DNA of 64,000 nt from Orientallactaga sibirica (taxonomy: Eukaryota; Chordata; Mammalia; Rodentia; Dipodidae): NCBI GenBank assembly GCA_036365145.1, contig JAEOAD010001413.1:2170001-2234000 (forward strand). Direction: 5' to 3'. The notes below the pieces were generated by a model, which was not told where the DNA came from, made no database searches, and was given only the letters and a program-made list of their open reading frames with translations. A program made the position numbers and the translations under genes. The number at the start of each line of letters is the position of its first letter. Position 1 is the stretch's first letter. This document shows, piece by piece, positions 1-12,813 of this stretch.

Positions 1-640
1 GGCAGAGAGAGAAAGAGAGAGAGAGAGTGAGAATGGGAGAGTCTAGCCACTGAATGAACTCCAGGGGCATCTGCCACGGGGACCTGGAGAGCCACTGCAA
101 TGAACTCCAGACACTAAGCCATCTCTCCAGCCCCCACAAATTTTTTTAAATTTTCTTTTTTAAATTTAATTTAATTTAGTTTTTTTAGAGAGAGACAGAG
201 AGAGAGGTAGAGGAGACAGAGGCATCCAGCAGTGTCTCAGCTTAACTGAAGGCTCCAGCCATCTCTCCAGCCCCTTGCATCAATTTCATTTTTAAAAGAT
301 GCAAAAGCAAACTGATTCTCTTTGTCTTGCAGGGCCTAAGCCATCTCTCCAGCCAACACAATTTTTTTTTTAAAGATGCAAAAGCAAACTGTCTCTTGTC
401 TTGCAGAGGCCTGCGGCTACCTCCAACCACCCTCCCTTCTGGAAGCTTCCCTCACTGATCTTTCTGCCCCTTCCATTCCTCCACACGACATCCTCCACAC
501 TTCCTGAGACCCCCGGGTTCCCCTTCCCCTGGGCGTTTTGCACAGCCATCCAGTCCTCAAAGATCCCCCACAGACCTGCTTCTCTCCTATTCCTTCACAC
601 CACCCAGACCCCACGGCCTCCAACAGAATCATGGGGGAAA
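1..640. repeat. Zan downstream flank: SINE patchwork and unique sequence
   Basis: Positions 1-360 hold scrambled fragments of inverted B2-like SINEs; the 'catctctccagcc' 5' end appears three times. A ~45-bp segment (atgcaaaagcaaactg and its right flank) occurs twice, near 299 and 376. Positions 410-640 are pyrimidine-rich unique sequence. No gene is evident. Confidence 0.6.
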
Positions 641-726
641 TCCACATTTCAAAAATAAATACGTTTATTTGTTTGAAAAAAAAAAAAAAAGTCAGAACTC
701 AGTGGCTTTGGGGTCAGGAACACTGT
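640..726 (-). other. Zan: Probable Zan 3'-UTR exon with poly(A) signal
   Basis: There is a strong acceptor with a pyrimidine tract (ttcttcttttcttctcag) at 727-744. The exon would carry a run of 15 T and then AATAAA at 664-669 (TTTATT on the plus strand). Cleavage should be near 640-655. The stop codon lies 13 nt upstream of the last junction, so nonsense-mediated decay is not expected. Confidence 0.6.
664..669 (-). terminator. Zan: Poly(A) signal AATAAA of Zan
   Basis: TTTATT on the plus strand reads AATAAA on the minus strand, just after a T-rich stretch. No better candidate lies between the stop codon and the window edge. Confidence 0.6.
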
Positions 727-810
727 CTGAGAAGAAAAGAAGAAAACGTGTGTTGGAGGTGAACTCAACTCCCAGGTCAGGGCTTTTGACCCCTCAGAGT
801 AGCTTCTCAC

Positions 811-854
811 CTGATTCCTCCTGCTAGTCTCTGTTTGGGATCTGCATTTTCTCC
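811..854 (-). CDS. Zan: Zan last coding exon (cytoplasmic end, stop)
   Basis: A 44-bp exon. Joined in phase to the transmembrane exon it adds [10 protein letters not shown] and then TAG at 824-826. Acceptor is gcctttag; donor is AATCAG|GTGAGA. The other two frames are open but do not fit the phase. This short end is the least certain exon. Confidence 0.68.
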
Positions 855-1448
855 CTAAAGGCAAGGGGGAACAAACGCAGGGAACATAGACTTTGTGTGC
901 CCTAAGCTCCACCCACTCACCTCCCCACCTCCTCCCTCACCCCTGCCCAGAACTTACCTCCTCCTCCTGATATTCCTCCTCCACATGATATAAACATACC
1001 CTCTGGGCACTAAGACAGGGGCTATCACCACTACGGACATCAGCACTCCTAACAGGATGGCCACAACGCTGGGTATTTCTGTGTGCAGAAAAGAAACACG
1101 TGTGGGGGTTAGGGAGATGACTAAGGGGATAAAGCCCTGGCCATCCAAGCATGAGGACCAGACTTAAGATCTGGGGGGCGGGGGGACGGCGTTCCTGAGC
1201 TGGCTGGCTAAACTAGCTGAATTGGCAAGCACTGGGCTCAAGTGAGAGACGCTGCTTCACTGCATTAAGAGGAGATGATCTGACTGGAGAGATGGCTTAG
1301 CAGTTAAAGTGCTTGCCTGTAAGGCCTAAGGACCCAGGTTCGATTCCCCAGAACCTATGTATGTCAGATGCACTTGGTGGTGCATGCATCTGGAGTTGCA
1401 GTGGCTGGAGGCCCTAGCACATGCCCATTCTCGTTCTCTCTCATAAAT

Positions 1449-1508
<60 letters not shown>

Positions 1509-1967
1509 AAAAGGAGATGATCAAGGAAGTCACTGGATGTCAGCTCTGGCCTCCATGAACACACACATGCACCTGCCCACACACATATGTGAACATGCAT
1601 ACACCATACACATGAAATCAAAAAGTCTGAGGAGCCGGGTGTGGTGGCGCACGCCTTTAATCCCAGCTTTTGGGAGGCAGAGGTAGGAGGATCACTGTGA
1701 GTCCAAGGCCATCCTGCGACTACAGAGTGAGTTTTTAGCATGGGCTAGAGTGAGACCCTACCTCAAACAAAACAAAACAAAATAAAATTAAAAAAAAAAA
1801 AAAGTCCGAGGAGAATCTTGGGTGTCTTTCTCTATTGCTTAACTGTGTACTTCCCTGAGACAGGGTCTCTCCCTCAACCAGGAGCTGCTGTTTTAGTCAG
1901 GAAACCCAGCTCATCTCTGCTCTCCCCACCTGCCCTCACTGGGGTTACAGTAATGCATGACCACCCC

Positions 1968-2005
<38 letters not shown>

Positions 2006-2939
2006 GTTTTTCAAGGTAGGGTCTCACTCTCGCCCAGGCTGACCTGGAATTCACTATGTAGTCTCAGAGTGGCCTTGAACTCATGGCGATCCTCCTACCT
2101 CTGCCTCCGAGTGCTGGGATTAAAGGTGTGCACCACCACGCCTGGCAACCCCAGCTCTTTACATGAGTGCTTAAGCAGCAAGCATTCTTAAATGCTAAAC
2201 TATCTCCCCAGCCCTGTTTGTATTTTGGGGGGTTTTCAAGTAGGGTCTCACTCTAGCCCAGGCTGACCTGGATTTCACTATGTAGTCTCAGGGTGGCCTC
2301 GAACTCACAGCGATCCTCCTGCCTCTGCCTCCTGAATGCTGGGATTAAAGGCATGTGCCACCACGCCAGGCAGCCCTGTTTTGTCTATTATTATTATTTT
2401 TATTGACAACTTCCTTCATTGTAGACAATATCCCATGGTACTTCCCTCCCTCCCCCACTTTCCCTTTTTTGAAACTCCACTCTCCAACAAACATACCCTC
2501 TGGGCACTAAGACAGGGGCTATCACCACTACGGACATCAGCACTTAACAGGATGGCCACAACGCTGGGTATTTCTGTGTGCAGAAAAGAAACACGTGTGG
2601 GGTTAGGGAGATGACTAAGGGGATAAAGCCCTGGCCATCCAAGCATGAGGACCAGACTTAAGATCTGGGGGGCGGGGGGGGGGGGGCGTTCCTGAGCTGG
2701 CTGGCTAAACTAGCTGAATTGGCAAGCACTGGGCTCAAGTGAGAGACGCTGCTTCACTGCATTAAGAGGAGATGATCGGGCTGGAGAGATGGCTTAGCAG
2801 TTAAAGCGCTTGCCTGTAAGGCCTAAGGACCCAGGTTCGATTCCCCAGAACCTATGTATGTCAGATGCACTTGGTGGTGCATGCATCTGGAGTTGCAGTG
2901 GCTGGAGGCCCTAGCACATGCCCATTCTCGTTCTCTCTC

Positions 2940-3000
<61 letters not shown>

Positions 3001-3464
3001 TTAAAAAGGAGATGATCAAGGAAGTCACTGGATGTCAGCTCTGGCCTCCATGAACACACACATGCACCTGCCCACACACATATGTGAACATGCATACACC
3101 ATACACATGAAATCAAAAGTCTGAGGAGCCGGGTGTGGTGGCGCACGCCTTTAATCCCAGCTTTGGGAGGCAGAGGTAGGAGGATCACTGTGAGTCCAAG
3201 GCCATCCTGCGACTACAGAGTGAGTTTTAGCATGGGCTAGAGTGAGACCCTACCTCAAACAAAACAAAACAAAATTAAAATTAAAAAAAAAAAAAAAAAA
3301 GTCCGAGGAGAATCTTGGGTGTCTTTCTCTATTGCTTAACTGTGTACTTCCCTGAGACAGGGTCTCTCCCTCAACCAGGAGCTGCTGTTTTAGTCAGGAA
3401 ACCCAGCTCATCTCTGCTCTCCCCACCTGCCCTCACTGGGGTTACAGTAATGCATGACCACCCC

Positions 3465-3499
<35 letters not shown>

Positions 3500-6400
3500 G
3501 TTTTTCAAGGTAGGGTCTCACTCTCGCCCAGGCTGACCTGGAATTCACTATGTAGTCTCAGAGTGGCCTTGAACTCATGGCGATCCTCCTACCTCTGCCT
3601 CCGAGTGCTGGGATTAAAGGTGTGCACCACCACGCCTGGCAACCCCAGCTCTTTACATGAGTGCTTAAGCAGCAAGCATTCTTAAATGCTAAACTATCTC
3701 CCCAGCCCTGTTTGTATTTTGGGGGGGGGGTTTCGAAGTAGGGTCTCACTCTAGCCCAGGCTGACCTGGATTTCACTATGTAGTCTCAGGGTGGCCTCGA
3801 ACTCACAGCGATCCTCCTGCCTCTGCCTCCTGAATGCTGGGATTAAAGGCATGTGCCACCACGCCAGGCAGCCCTGTTTTGTCTATTATTATTATTTTTA
3901 TTGACAACTTCCTTCATTGTAGACAATATCCCATGGTACTTCCCTCCCTCCCCCCCCCACTTTCCCTTTTGAAACTCCACTCTCCAACATATCCCCTCTC
4001 TCCCTCTCAATCAGTCTCTCTCTCTCTCTTTTTTTAAGATTTTAAAATTTTTATATATTTATTTATTTATTAGAGACAGAGAGAGGGAGGGGGAGAGAGA
4101 GAGAATGGGCGTGCCAAGGCCTCTAGCCACTGCAACTGCAAAGGAACTCCAGACACATGAGCCACCATGTGCATCTGGCTTACGTGGGAACTGGAGAATC
4201 GAACCAAAGTCTTTAGGTTTTGCAGGCATGCACCTTAACCACTAAGCCATCTCTCCAGCCCCAATAAGTCTCTCTTGTAATTTTGATGTCATCATCTTTC
4301 CAGCCCTGTTTTTAAAAATACATTTTTTTCTGTTTTTTTTTTTTCTCTTTGTAGTCTCAGGGTGTCCTCAAACTTACAGCAATCCTCCTACCTCTGCCTC
4401 CCGAGTGCTGGGATGAAAGGCGTGCACCATCATGCCTAGCTTTAAAATACATTTTTAAATTCATGACAGAAAGAGAAGAGGGCCTCTTGCTTCAAACTCC
4501 AGATGCATGCACAAGTTTGTGCATCTGTTTTTTTTTTAATATATTTTATTTATTTATTTGAAAGAAAGAGGGAGAGAGAGACAGAGACAGAGAATGGGCA
4601 CGCCAGGGCCTCCAGCCACTGCAAATGAACTCCAGATGCGTGTGTCCCCTTGTGCATCTGGCTTACGTGGGTTCTAGGGAATTGAACCAGGATCCTTTGG
4701 CTTTGCAGGCAAGCACCTTAACTGCTAAGCTATCTCTCCAGCCCAGTGCATCTGGTTTTATGCGGGTACTATGGAATCAAATTCAGGCTGCTTTTCAAGC
4801 AAGCACCTTTGACTCCTGAGTCCGTTTTTTTAAAGTATTTTTATTTTTCAATATTTAATTAACTTATTTACTGGAGAGAGCGAGAGAAAAAAAATAAAAG
4901 AGACAGATAGAATGAGTGTACCAGGGCCTCTAACCACTGCAAAGGAATTCCAGACACATGTACCATCTTGTGCATCTGGAAATATGTGGGTACTGGGGAA
5001 ATGAACCTGGGTCCTTTGGCTTTGCAGGCATTAACCACTAAGCCATCTCTCCAGCCCACTTTTTAAAATATTAAATTAATTAATTAATTTTGGTTTTCTG
5101 AGGTAGGGTCTTACTCTAGCTCAGGCAGACCTGGAATTCACTATGTAGTCTCAGGGTGGCCTTGAACTCATGGTGATCCTCCTATTTCTGCCTCCCAAGT
5201 GCTGGGATTAAAGGCATGTGCCACCACACCCAGCTGTAAATATTTTTATTTTTATTTATTTATTTGAGAGAGAGAACAAGGCAAGAACAGAGAGAGAGAG
5301 AGAGAGATAGACAGAAAGAGAGAGAAAGAATGGGTGTGCAGGGCCTCCAGCCACTGCAAATGAACTCCAGATACATGTGCCACTTTGTGCATCTGGCTTA
5401 TGTGGGTCATGGGGAATAGAACAGAGGTTCTTTGGCTTTGCAAGCAAGCAAGCACTTTTACCACTAAGCCATCTCTTTGGCCCCCATTTCTTTTTCTTTT
5501 GAGTAGAGTCTTGCTCTAGCTCAGGTTGACCTAGAATTCACTATGTAGTCTCAGGGTGGCCTCAAACTCACGGCAATCCACCTACCTCTGCCTTCTGAGT
5601 GCTGGGATTAAAGGCATGTGCTACCATGCCTGGCTCCAATATTTTTCTTATTTATTTATGTATTTATTTATTTTGGTGTTTTGAGATTGGATCTCACTCT
5701 AGCTCAGGCTGATCTGCACTTCACTATGTGGTCTCAGGGTAGCCTGGAACTCATGGTGATCCTCCTACTTCTGCCTCCAAAGTGCTGGGATTAAAGGCAT
5801 GAGCCACCACGCCCAGCTTATTTTTATTTATTTTCAAGCAGAGAGAGATAGGAGAGAGGGGGAGAGAATGGGCATTCCAGAGTCTCTAGCTGCTGCAAAC
5901 AAACTTTAGACACATGCACCACTTTGTGCCTCTGGCTTTATGTGGGTACTGGGGAATCCCAGGGTTGATAGGCTTTGCAGGCAAGCACCTTAACTGCAGA
6001 TCCATTTCTCCATGCTTTTTTTTTTTTTTTTTTTTTTTTGAGATAGGGGCTTAGGTAGCTCAGGCTGACTTGTTATGTAATGACTCTGAACTCCTGATCC
6101 TACTATCTCTGCATTCTGAATGCTGGGATTACAGATATTCCTTTCCATGAATGGTGATAGTACATACATAAAATATAATAGGGCTGGAGAGGTTGCTTAG
6201 TGGTTAAGGCACTTGCCTGCAAAGCCAAAGGACTCAGGTTCAACCCCCCCCCCAGTACTCATGTAAGCCAGATGCACAAGGTGGTGCAAGTATCTGGAGT
6301 TTGTTTGCAATGGCTAAAGGCCCTGATGCATCCATTCTCTCTCTCCATCTGCCTCTTTCTCTCTCAAATAAAAAGTATATATGGGGGCTGGAGAGATGGC

Positions 6401-9400
6401 TTAGCGGTTAAACGCTTGCCTATGAAGCCTAAAGACCCCGGTTCGAGGCTTGATTCTCCAGGACCCACGTAAGCCAGATGCACAAGGGGGTGCATGCATC
6501 TGGAGTTCGTTTGCAGTGGCTGGAGGCCCTGGCACACCCATTCTCTCTCTCTCTCTTTCTACCTGCCTATTTCTGTATCTCTCTCTCTCAAATAAATAAA
6601 TAAATAATAAAATATTAAAAAAAGTATATATGTAATATATGCCATATATTATACTAGATGGACATATTATACATAATCTATAGTATATGACCTAGATAGT
6701 ATTTAAGAATATAGAATATAATGTATTTTACATATTATACATTTAATTAAATATATTAGCTATATATCCAAAATACTTATATAATCATGAATGATATGTA
6801 ATAAATAATATCATATAGTTGTATATATTATATGCATAATAAAAAGCATATAAAGCTGGGCGTGGTGGCGCACGCCTTTAATCTCAGCACTCGGGAGGCA
6901 GAGGAAGGAGGATCACCATGAGTTCATGGCCATCCTGAGACTTCATAGTGAATTCCAGGTCAGCTTGGGCTAGAACGAGACCCTACTTTGAAAAAAAACC
7001 AAAACAAAACAAAGCAAAATAGATATTATATAGCAGCCTATGATATAATAAATAATACATGATATATAGTATTGTTTATGACATATTACATGTTATACTA
7101 TACGTAATATATTATGACATATTTTGCATTATCAACTGCTATCATCTCTACAATGTACATCTGTGATGTATAATAGATGTTGTAATGAGTGTTGATATAC
7201 ATAGAGAATAATGTCATGGCAGTGGCCAGTGAGGTACAGGCCTGGGGTGTGGCTATCACCTGGCTTTCTGCGGAGTTTCACATTCCGAGGCTCCATGCAG
7301 AGTTCTCCCCCATAACCGAGTTCACAGTGGCAGATGAAGCTGGTCCCCTGCTCCTGACACCTGCCGTCATTGTGACAGGGGTTCTGCAGACATGGGCTTT
7401 CTGCAAGGACAGGGTGGGAGTGTGTGAGAAGGTTCTGGGAGGGCATCTGTAGTATAGGAGAGGCCTGGCTGGGGACTGAGTAGCAGGAGAGAAAACAGCA
7501 GCTCCCCCAGCCTAGCTAGGGGTCAGCAGCAATCCAGGCTCTGCCCCTGCTGGCTCTGGGCTTAGGAAAATTACTTAACTTCTTTTAATATTTTATTTGT
7601 ATTTATTTATTTGACAGAGAAGGAGGGAGGGAGGGGGAGAGAAAGAGAACTCCAAACGCGTGCATTCCCCTTGTGCATCTGGCTAACGTGGGTCCTGGGG
7701 AATCGAACCTGGGTCCTTTTGCTTTGTAGGCAAATGCCTTAACCACTAAGCTATCCCTCCAGCCCCAAATTACTTAACTTTTCATTGCCAATAAAATGGG
7801 GGTGCTGCACTTGCTACCAGGTATTGAAAGTATCAGCTGAAATGGGTCCCGGGGCTGGGTTCTGCATGCTAATAATAGATGCTTAGGGATCCACAAGTCC
7901 ATTCCTTCTGCCCTTCCCTTAAAGGGGGACAGACACTTCCTAACACGCAGCAAGAGTCCTGCGCAGAGCACAGGGAGTTGACCCTTGGTCCAGAACCAAG
8001 AGGGTCCCAGGCTCACCTCGGAAACAGCCTCGGGTGAAGTTACCCAGGGTGCAGATCTCCCCAGCTCTGCAACCGAAGGGTTCACACATCAGGATCCCCA
8101 AGCTGACGCAGGTGCAGTGCTGGGAACAATCCTCGGTCACAAAGCTGTCACCCAGCTAGAAGAGAGGAAGGGCCGAGAGGAGATGTTCTAGATCCATCTG
8201 GGAGCTGGCTCTCTACAGCTTGGCTTCTAGAGTCTCCTCTCTCCCACTAACCGTCTGACCTTATAGTAGACACCATTGGTAGTGCAGCCGCATTTTGCCA
8301 CAGGGAGGCTCTGGATGCCACTGTAGGCATAGCCCGGGAGGCTGGCACAGCCTTCCACGCAGGGGCCCTCACAGTCCTTGGGGGCCACTGGCTGGACACA
8401 GGATGTGGGACAGGGTGCCATGCAGCTCTGATACACGGTATTGGCTGGACACGTCATGGCTGAGGGGACAAAGGTGTGAATTAGGAGCTGGCTGGGCTTG
8501 GAGACAAACAGATCCAGCAAGCTGAGCCATCTTCCCCGCCCTGTCTCAAGGGTTTGTCTGGGTACATGAGAACACATGAAGTAAACATACGAGCAAAGAC
8601 AGACAGTGGGAAGTCAGGTATGGTGGCTCATGCTTATAATCCTAGTACTCGGGAGGCTGTGAGGCAGGAAGATCATCGTGAGTTTGAGGCCAGCCTGATC
8701 TACATAGCAAGTTCAAAGGCAGCCTGGAATACAGAGTGAACCCCAATGGGCTGGGGAGATGGTTCAGTAGTTGAGTGCACTCTCTACAAAATGACAGCTG
8801 AGGAGGAGGGCCCCCAAAGTTCAAAATCTCCAGATCCCACACAAAACAGCTGGGCGCGGCTACGTACACCGGTAACCCCAGTCCTGAAGGGGAGCAAAGA
8901 CCCAAGGATCTTGAGAGTCCTACAAGCTCAGGAATCAGTAAATAGTGACACCTCTTCCCCCAACTCAAAACAAGGCCAAACAAATGACCCATGGAGTGGT
9001 TCACCTGACATTCCTCCACAACCCCCTTCACAGGTGCTACATACAGATGCATACAACATACACATAAATCAACCAAACAAAGCCAGGCGTGGTGGTGCAC
9101 GCCTTTAATCCCAGCACTTGGGAAGTAGAGGTAGGAGAATCTCCGTGAGTTCGAGGCCACCCTGAGACTACAGAGTGACTTCCAGGTCAGCCTGGACTAG
9201 ATTGAAACCCTACCTCGAAAAACCAAAACCAACCAAACAAACAAAATCAACCAAACAAAAAACCATGGAGGCTGGAGACATGGCTTAGCGGTTAAGGTGC
9301 TTGCTTGAGAAGACTGAGGATCCATGTTCAACTCTCCAGATCCCATGTAAGCCAGACACACATCGGTGAGGCAAGCACATGGTCGCCCATGACCACTAGG

Positions 9401-10696
9401 TGGCGCAAGCATCTGCAGTTCGATTTCGGTGGCTGAGGCCCTGGCACGCCAATTTTCTCTCTCTCTCTCTCTCAAATCAAAAAATTGAAAAAAATTTTTT
9501 TTTTTTGGTTTTTCAAGGTAGGGTCTCACTCTGGCCCAGGCTGACCTGGAATTAACTATGCAATCTCAGGGTGGCCTTGAACTCACGACAATCCTCCTAC
9601 CTCTGCCTCCCGAGTGCTGGGATTAAAGGCGTGCACCACCACGCCTGGCAAAATTGAAATTTTTAAAAATTACAAACAAAGATGGAAGAGGAGAATCAGA
9701 TGATGGGGAAAGGGGGAAAGATGGGTATGCTAGAATCATGCACTGCCTAGCTCTCGGTAATGGAAGGACCAGGACAAGAAGCCCAAAGTGAAGTCAGCGC
9801 AGGGGGCAGAGTTGAGCAGAGGATGGCATGACAGAGGGGGTCAGGATCAGCTGCTCAGCTGGAGCAGGGTCTCACCACAGTGGGTCTGGTTCCTCCAGTC
9901 AGCCAGGCTGGCACCTGACTCCTGGCAAATGATGGCATACCCACTGAGGACTCGGCACCGTAGTTCTTCTTCTTCTTTGGGATCCCGGGCGGTGCACACA
10001 TCAGACATACAGTGGCTGCAGCAGAAGGGGCGGGTTGGAGAAGGGGTGCTGTCAGAGAGGGCGAGGCCAAGAGATGCAGTCTCGTAGATAAAGAGCCCGG
10101 GAGGGGGCTGAGGAGATGACGCAGAAGGTAAAAGTGCTTGAGAATCTGAGTTTGGGTCCCCAGCACCCATGCGAAAAGCTGAGTGTGGTGCTATGTGCCT
10201 GTAATCCCAGCACTGGGAGGCTAAGGTTGCGGGGGCGGTGGGGGGGGGGCTCTGTGAGTTCAAGGCCAGCCTGGACTACAGAGTGAATTCCAGCTCAGCC
10301 TAGGCTAGAGTGAGAACCTGGCTCAGAATGAAGGGGGGGGGGAGAGAGAGAGAGAGAGAAGGAAGGAAGGAAGAAAGGGAGGGAGGGAGGGAGGGAGGGA
10401 GGAAGGAAGGAAGGAAGGAAGGAAGGAAGGAAGGAAGGAAGGAAGAAAGGAAGGAAAATGGAGAAAAATAGGAGTTATTTAATGTTGATCTCTGGCCTCC
10501 ACATGCACACACCTGCATGCCAAACATAGGTGCCTTCCCCACACATAAGAAAGAGCCGGGCGTGGTGGCGCACGCCTTTAATCCCAGCACTCGGGAGGCA
10601 GAGGTAGGTGGATCGCCATGAGTTCGAGGCCACCCAGAGACTACATAGTGAATTCCAGGTCAGCCTGGACCAGAGTGAAACCCTACCTCGAAACAC

Positions 10697-10733
<37 letters not shown>

Positions 10734-12765
10734 AAGGAAGGAAGGAAAACGAGTCTGGAATCACACAGAAAGCCAGCAGCATGAAGGGAGAGTGGGAGAG
10801 AAGCGAGGCCACAGGTGAAAAATGAAGTGCACCTAGAGGCTGGGAAGGAAATGGTCTGCAAGCCTGCGGGCAGTTTGGATCCCCAGCACTCATGCAAAGT
10901 CAGACACACGCACGCACGCACGCATGCGCGCACTTGCGCGCAGCCTAGCAGAGCTAGAGAGGGTCACAGAGGTGAGCCACAACAGGCATCCAGACCATTC
11001 TCGCAGGTTCTGAGCCTGTCTGTGACTCACTCGTGGAAGAGCTCTGGGGACACAATCTGGTGACAGGCAGCGAAGGGGCCCTGGGGGTCGACCAGCACAC
11101 TGCAGGCCTGGGTGCCTTTGATGAGTGCCAGCTGATCCAGGCTGCATTCTGACGGGAGGAAGCTTGGCTCTTTCTCCTCTTGCTCTTCCTCCTTTTCTTG
11201 CAGGGCCCTGGAGCAGAGACACCAAAGACTAGGTGAGGCCCTGGGGGGAGGTGGACTTGGGGAGAAAGAGCAGTCAGAGATGAGGGGAAGAGAAGGAAGG
11301 ACAAAGGCACCAATGGGGATTTGCAACACACAGGTACTGATATGGGCCATCATGAGATCACATGACACAAGGTAGGTACCTGTGGCGAGGTGGGGGATAT
11401 AGTTCAGTGGTAGAATATTTGCCCACAATACACCAGTATGGTGGGGACTGGGGAGTGGTATAACAGTCCAGTGTCTGCCTAGAAACTACCAGTGAGGGGC
11501 TGAGGGCATGACTCAGCAATAGGGTACTTGTCTAGAATGCCCCAGTAAAGATGCAGGAGGTTGGAGCATGGCTAAGCAACAGCTCCTGCCTAGAATCCCC
11601 CAGTGAGGGGGGCTGGGGTGTGGCTCAGTGGTAGAGCTCCTGCCTAGAATCCCCCAGTGAGGGGCTGGGGGTGTGGCTCAGTGGTAGAGTACCTGCCTAG
11701 AATCCCTCAGTGAGGGGCTGGGAGTGTGGCTCAGTGGTAGAGCTCCTGCCTAGAATCCCCCAGTGAGGGGCTGGGGGTGTGGCTCAGTGGTAGAGCACCT
11801 GCCTAGAATCCCCCAGTGAGGGGCTGGGGGTGTGGCTCAGTGGTAGAGTACCTGCCTAGAATCCCTCAGTGAGGGGCTGGGAGTGTGCTCAGTGGTAGAG
11901 CTCCTGCCTAGAATCCCCCAGTGAGGGGCTGGGGGTGTGGCTCAGTGGTAGAGCTCCTGCCTAGAATCCCCCAGTGAGGGGCTGGGGTGTGGCTCAGTGG
12001 TAGAGCTCCTGCCTAGAATCCTCCAGTGAGGGGCTGGGGGTGTGGCTCAGTGGTAGAGCACCTGCCTAGAATCCCTCAGTGAGGAGCAGGGGGCGTGGCT
12101 CAGTGGTAGAGCTCCTGCCTAGAATCCCCCAGTGAGGGGCTGGGGGTGTGGCTCAGTGGTAGAGCCCCTGCCTAGAATCCCCCAGTGAGGGGCTGGGGGC
12201 TGGCTCAGTGATACAGTGCTTGGCTAGAATGTACAAGTAAGACTGGGGGCATGAGTTCACTGTAATACATAAAGGCCCTAGTTTAATACCCCACCAGTAC
12301 AAGACTCTTGCACATCTTCCCAAGCCCCAGCCATCACCTTGGGAAGCGGTGGTGGACGTTCCCCACGTTCCTCGGCTTCACCTCCCAACTGTTGCCAAAG
12401 ACATTGATGTTTGTCGTGATCTCTCCAGTGGGCAACATGAAATCGTTGTTGTAGTTTTTGTCATAGTACCCACACAGGCCAAGTACCAGGCCCTGGTACA
12501 TGGAGGGCAGGTTGATCACTGCAGGAAGAAGGGGGTTAGGGGTGTCTTGGGGTGATCTCCACAATTCTGTGCTCTCCACCTTCTCCTAGGTCTTCCTCGC
12601 AAGCACTACCAGGCAGTTTTGCTATCCTCATGATCTGCCTATCTGAGCTGTTCTCCCTCTTCTGTTCCAAAAATGGGGCTTCTTTTTCTTTTCTTTTTTA
12701 GAGAAATATTTTTAAATATTTATTTATTTGAGACAGAAAGAGGAGGAGAGAGAGAGGGAGAGGGA

Positions 12766-12813
<48 letters not shown>

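Larger units (their letters stand above)
1001..3990. repeat. ~1.49-kb tandem duplication including part of the transmembrane exon
   Basis: The segment from ~1001 to ~2490 is repeated at ~2491-3980 at very high identity. Differences are mostly homopolymer and (TA)n length. Each copy has the same order: exon piece, (+) B2-like SINE with (TA)n, (+) B1, unique, (-) B1, (-) B1, and 'tattgacaacttccttcat'. The junction is in 'ctctccaaca', with short microhomology. Confidence 0.9.

Noticed and set aside
401..658. Open frames in the region downstream of Zan
   Set aside because: They overlap on both strands, have biased Pro/Ser composition from a pyrimidine-rich stretch, and show no recognisable domain or splice context.
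2491..2568. Duplicate transmembrane exon as a functional alternative exon
   Set aside because: It has a 2-bp frameshift, lost its tail codons and has no donor. Retained only as a possible mis-splicing target.
1448..3188. Open frames with long Tyr-Ile repeats and SINE-coded peptides
   Set aside because: They translate (TA)n and B1/B2 sequence; the same peptides recur wherever these SINEs occur in this orientation.
11390..12300. tRNA genes suggested by repeated A-box sequences
   Set aside because: Most units lack a B box and cannot fold as tRNA. They are SINE-derived.
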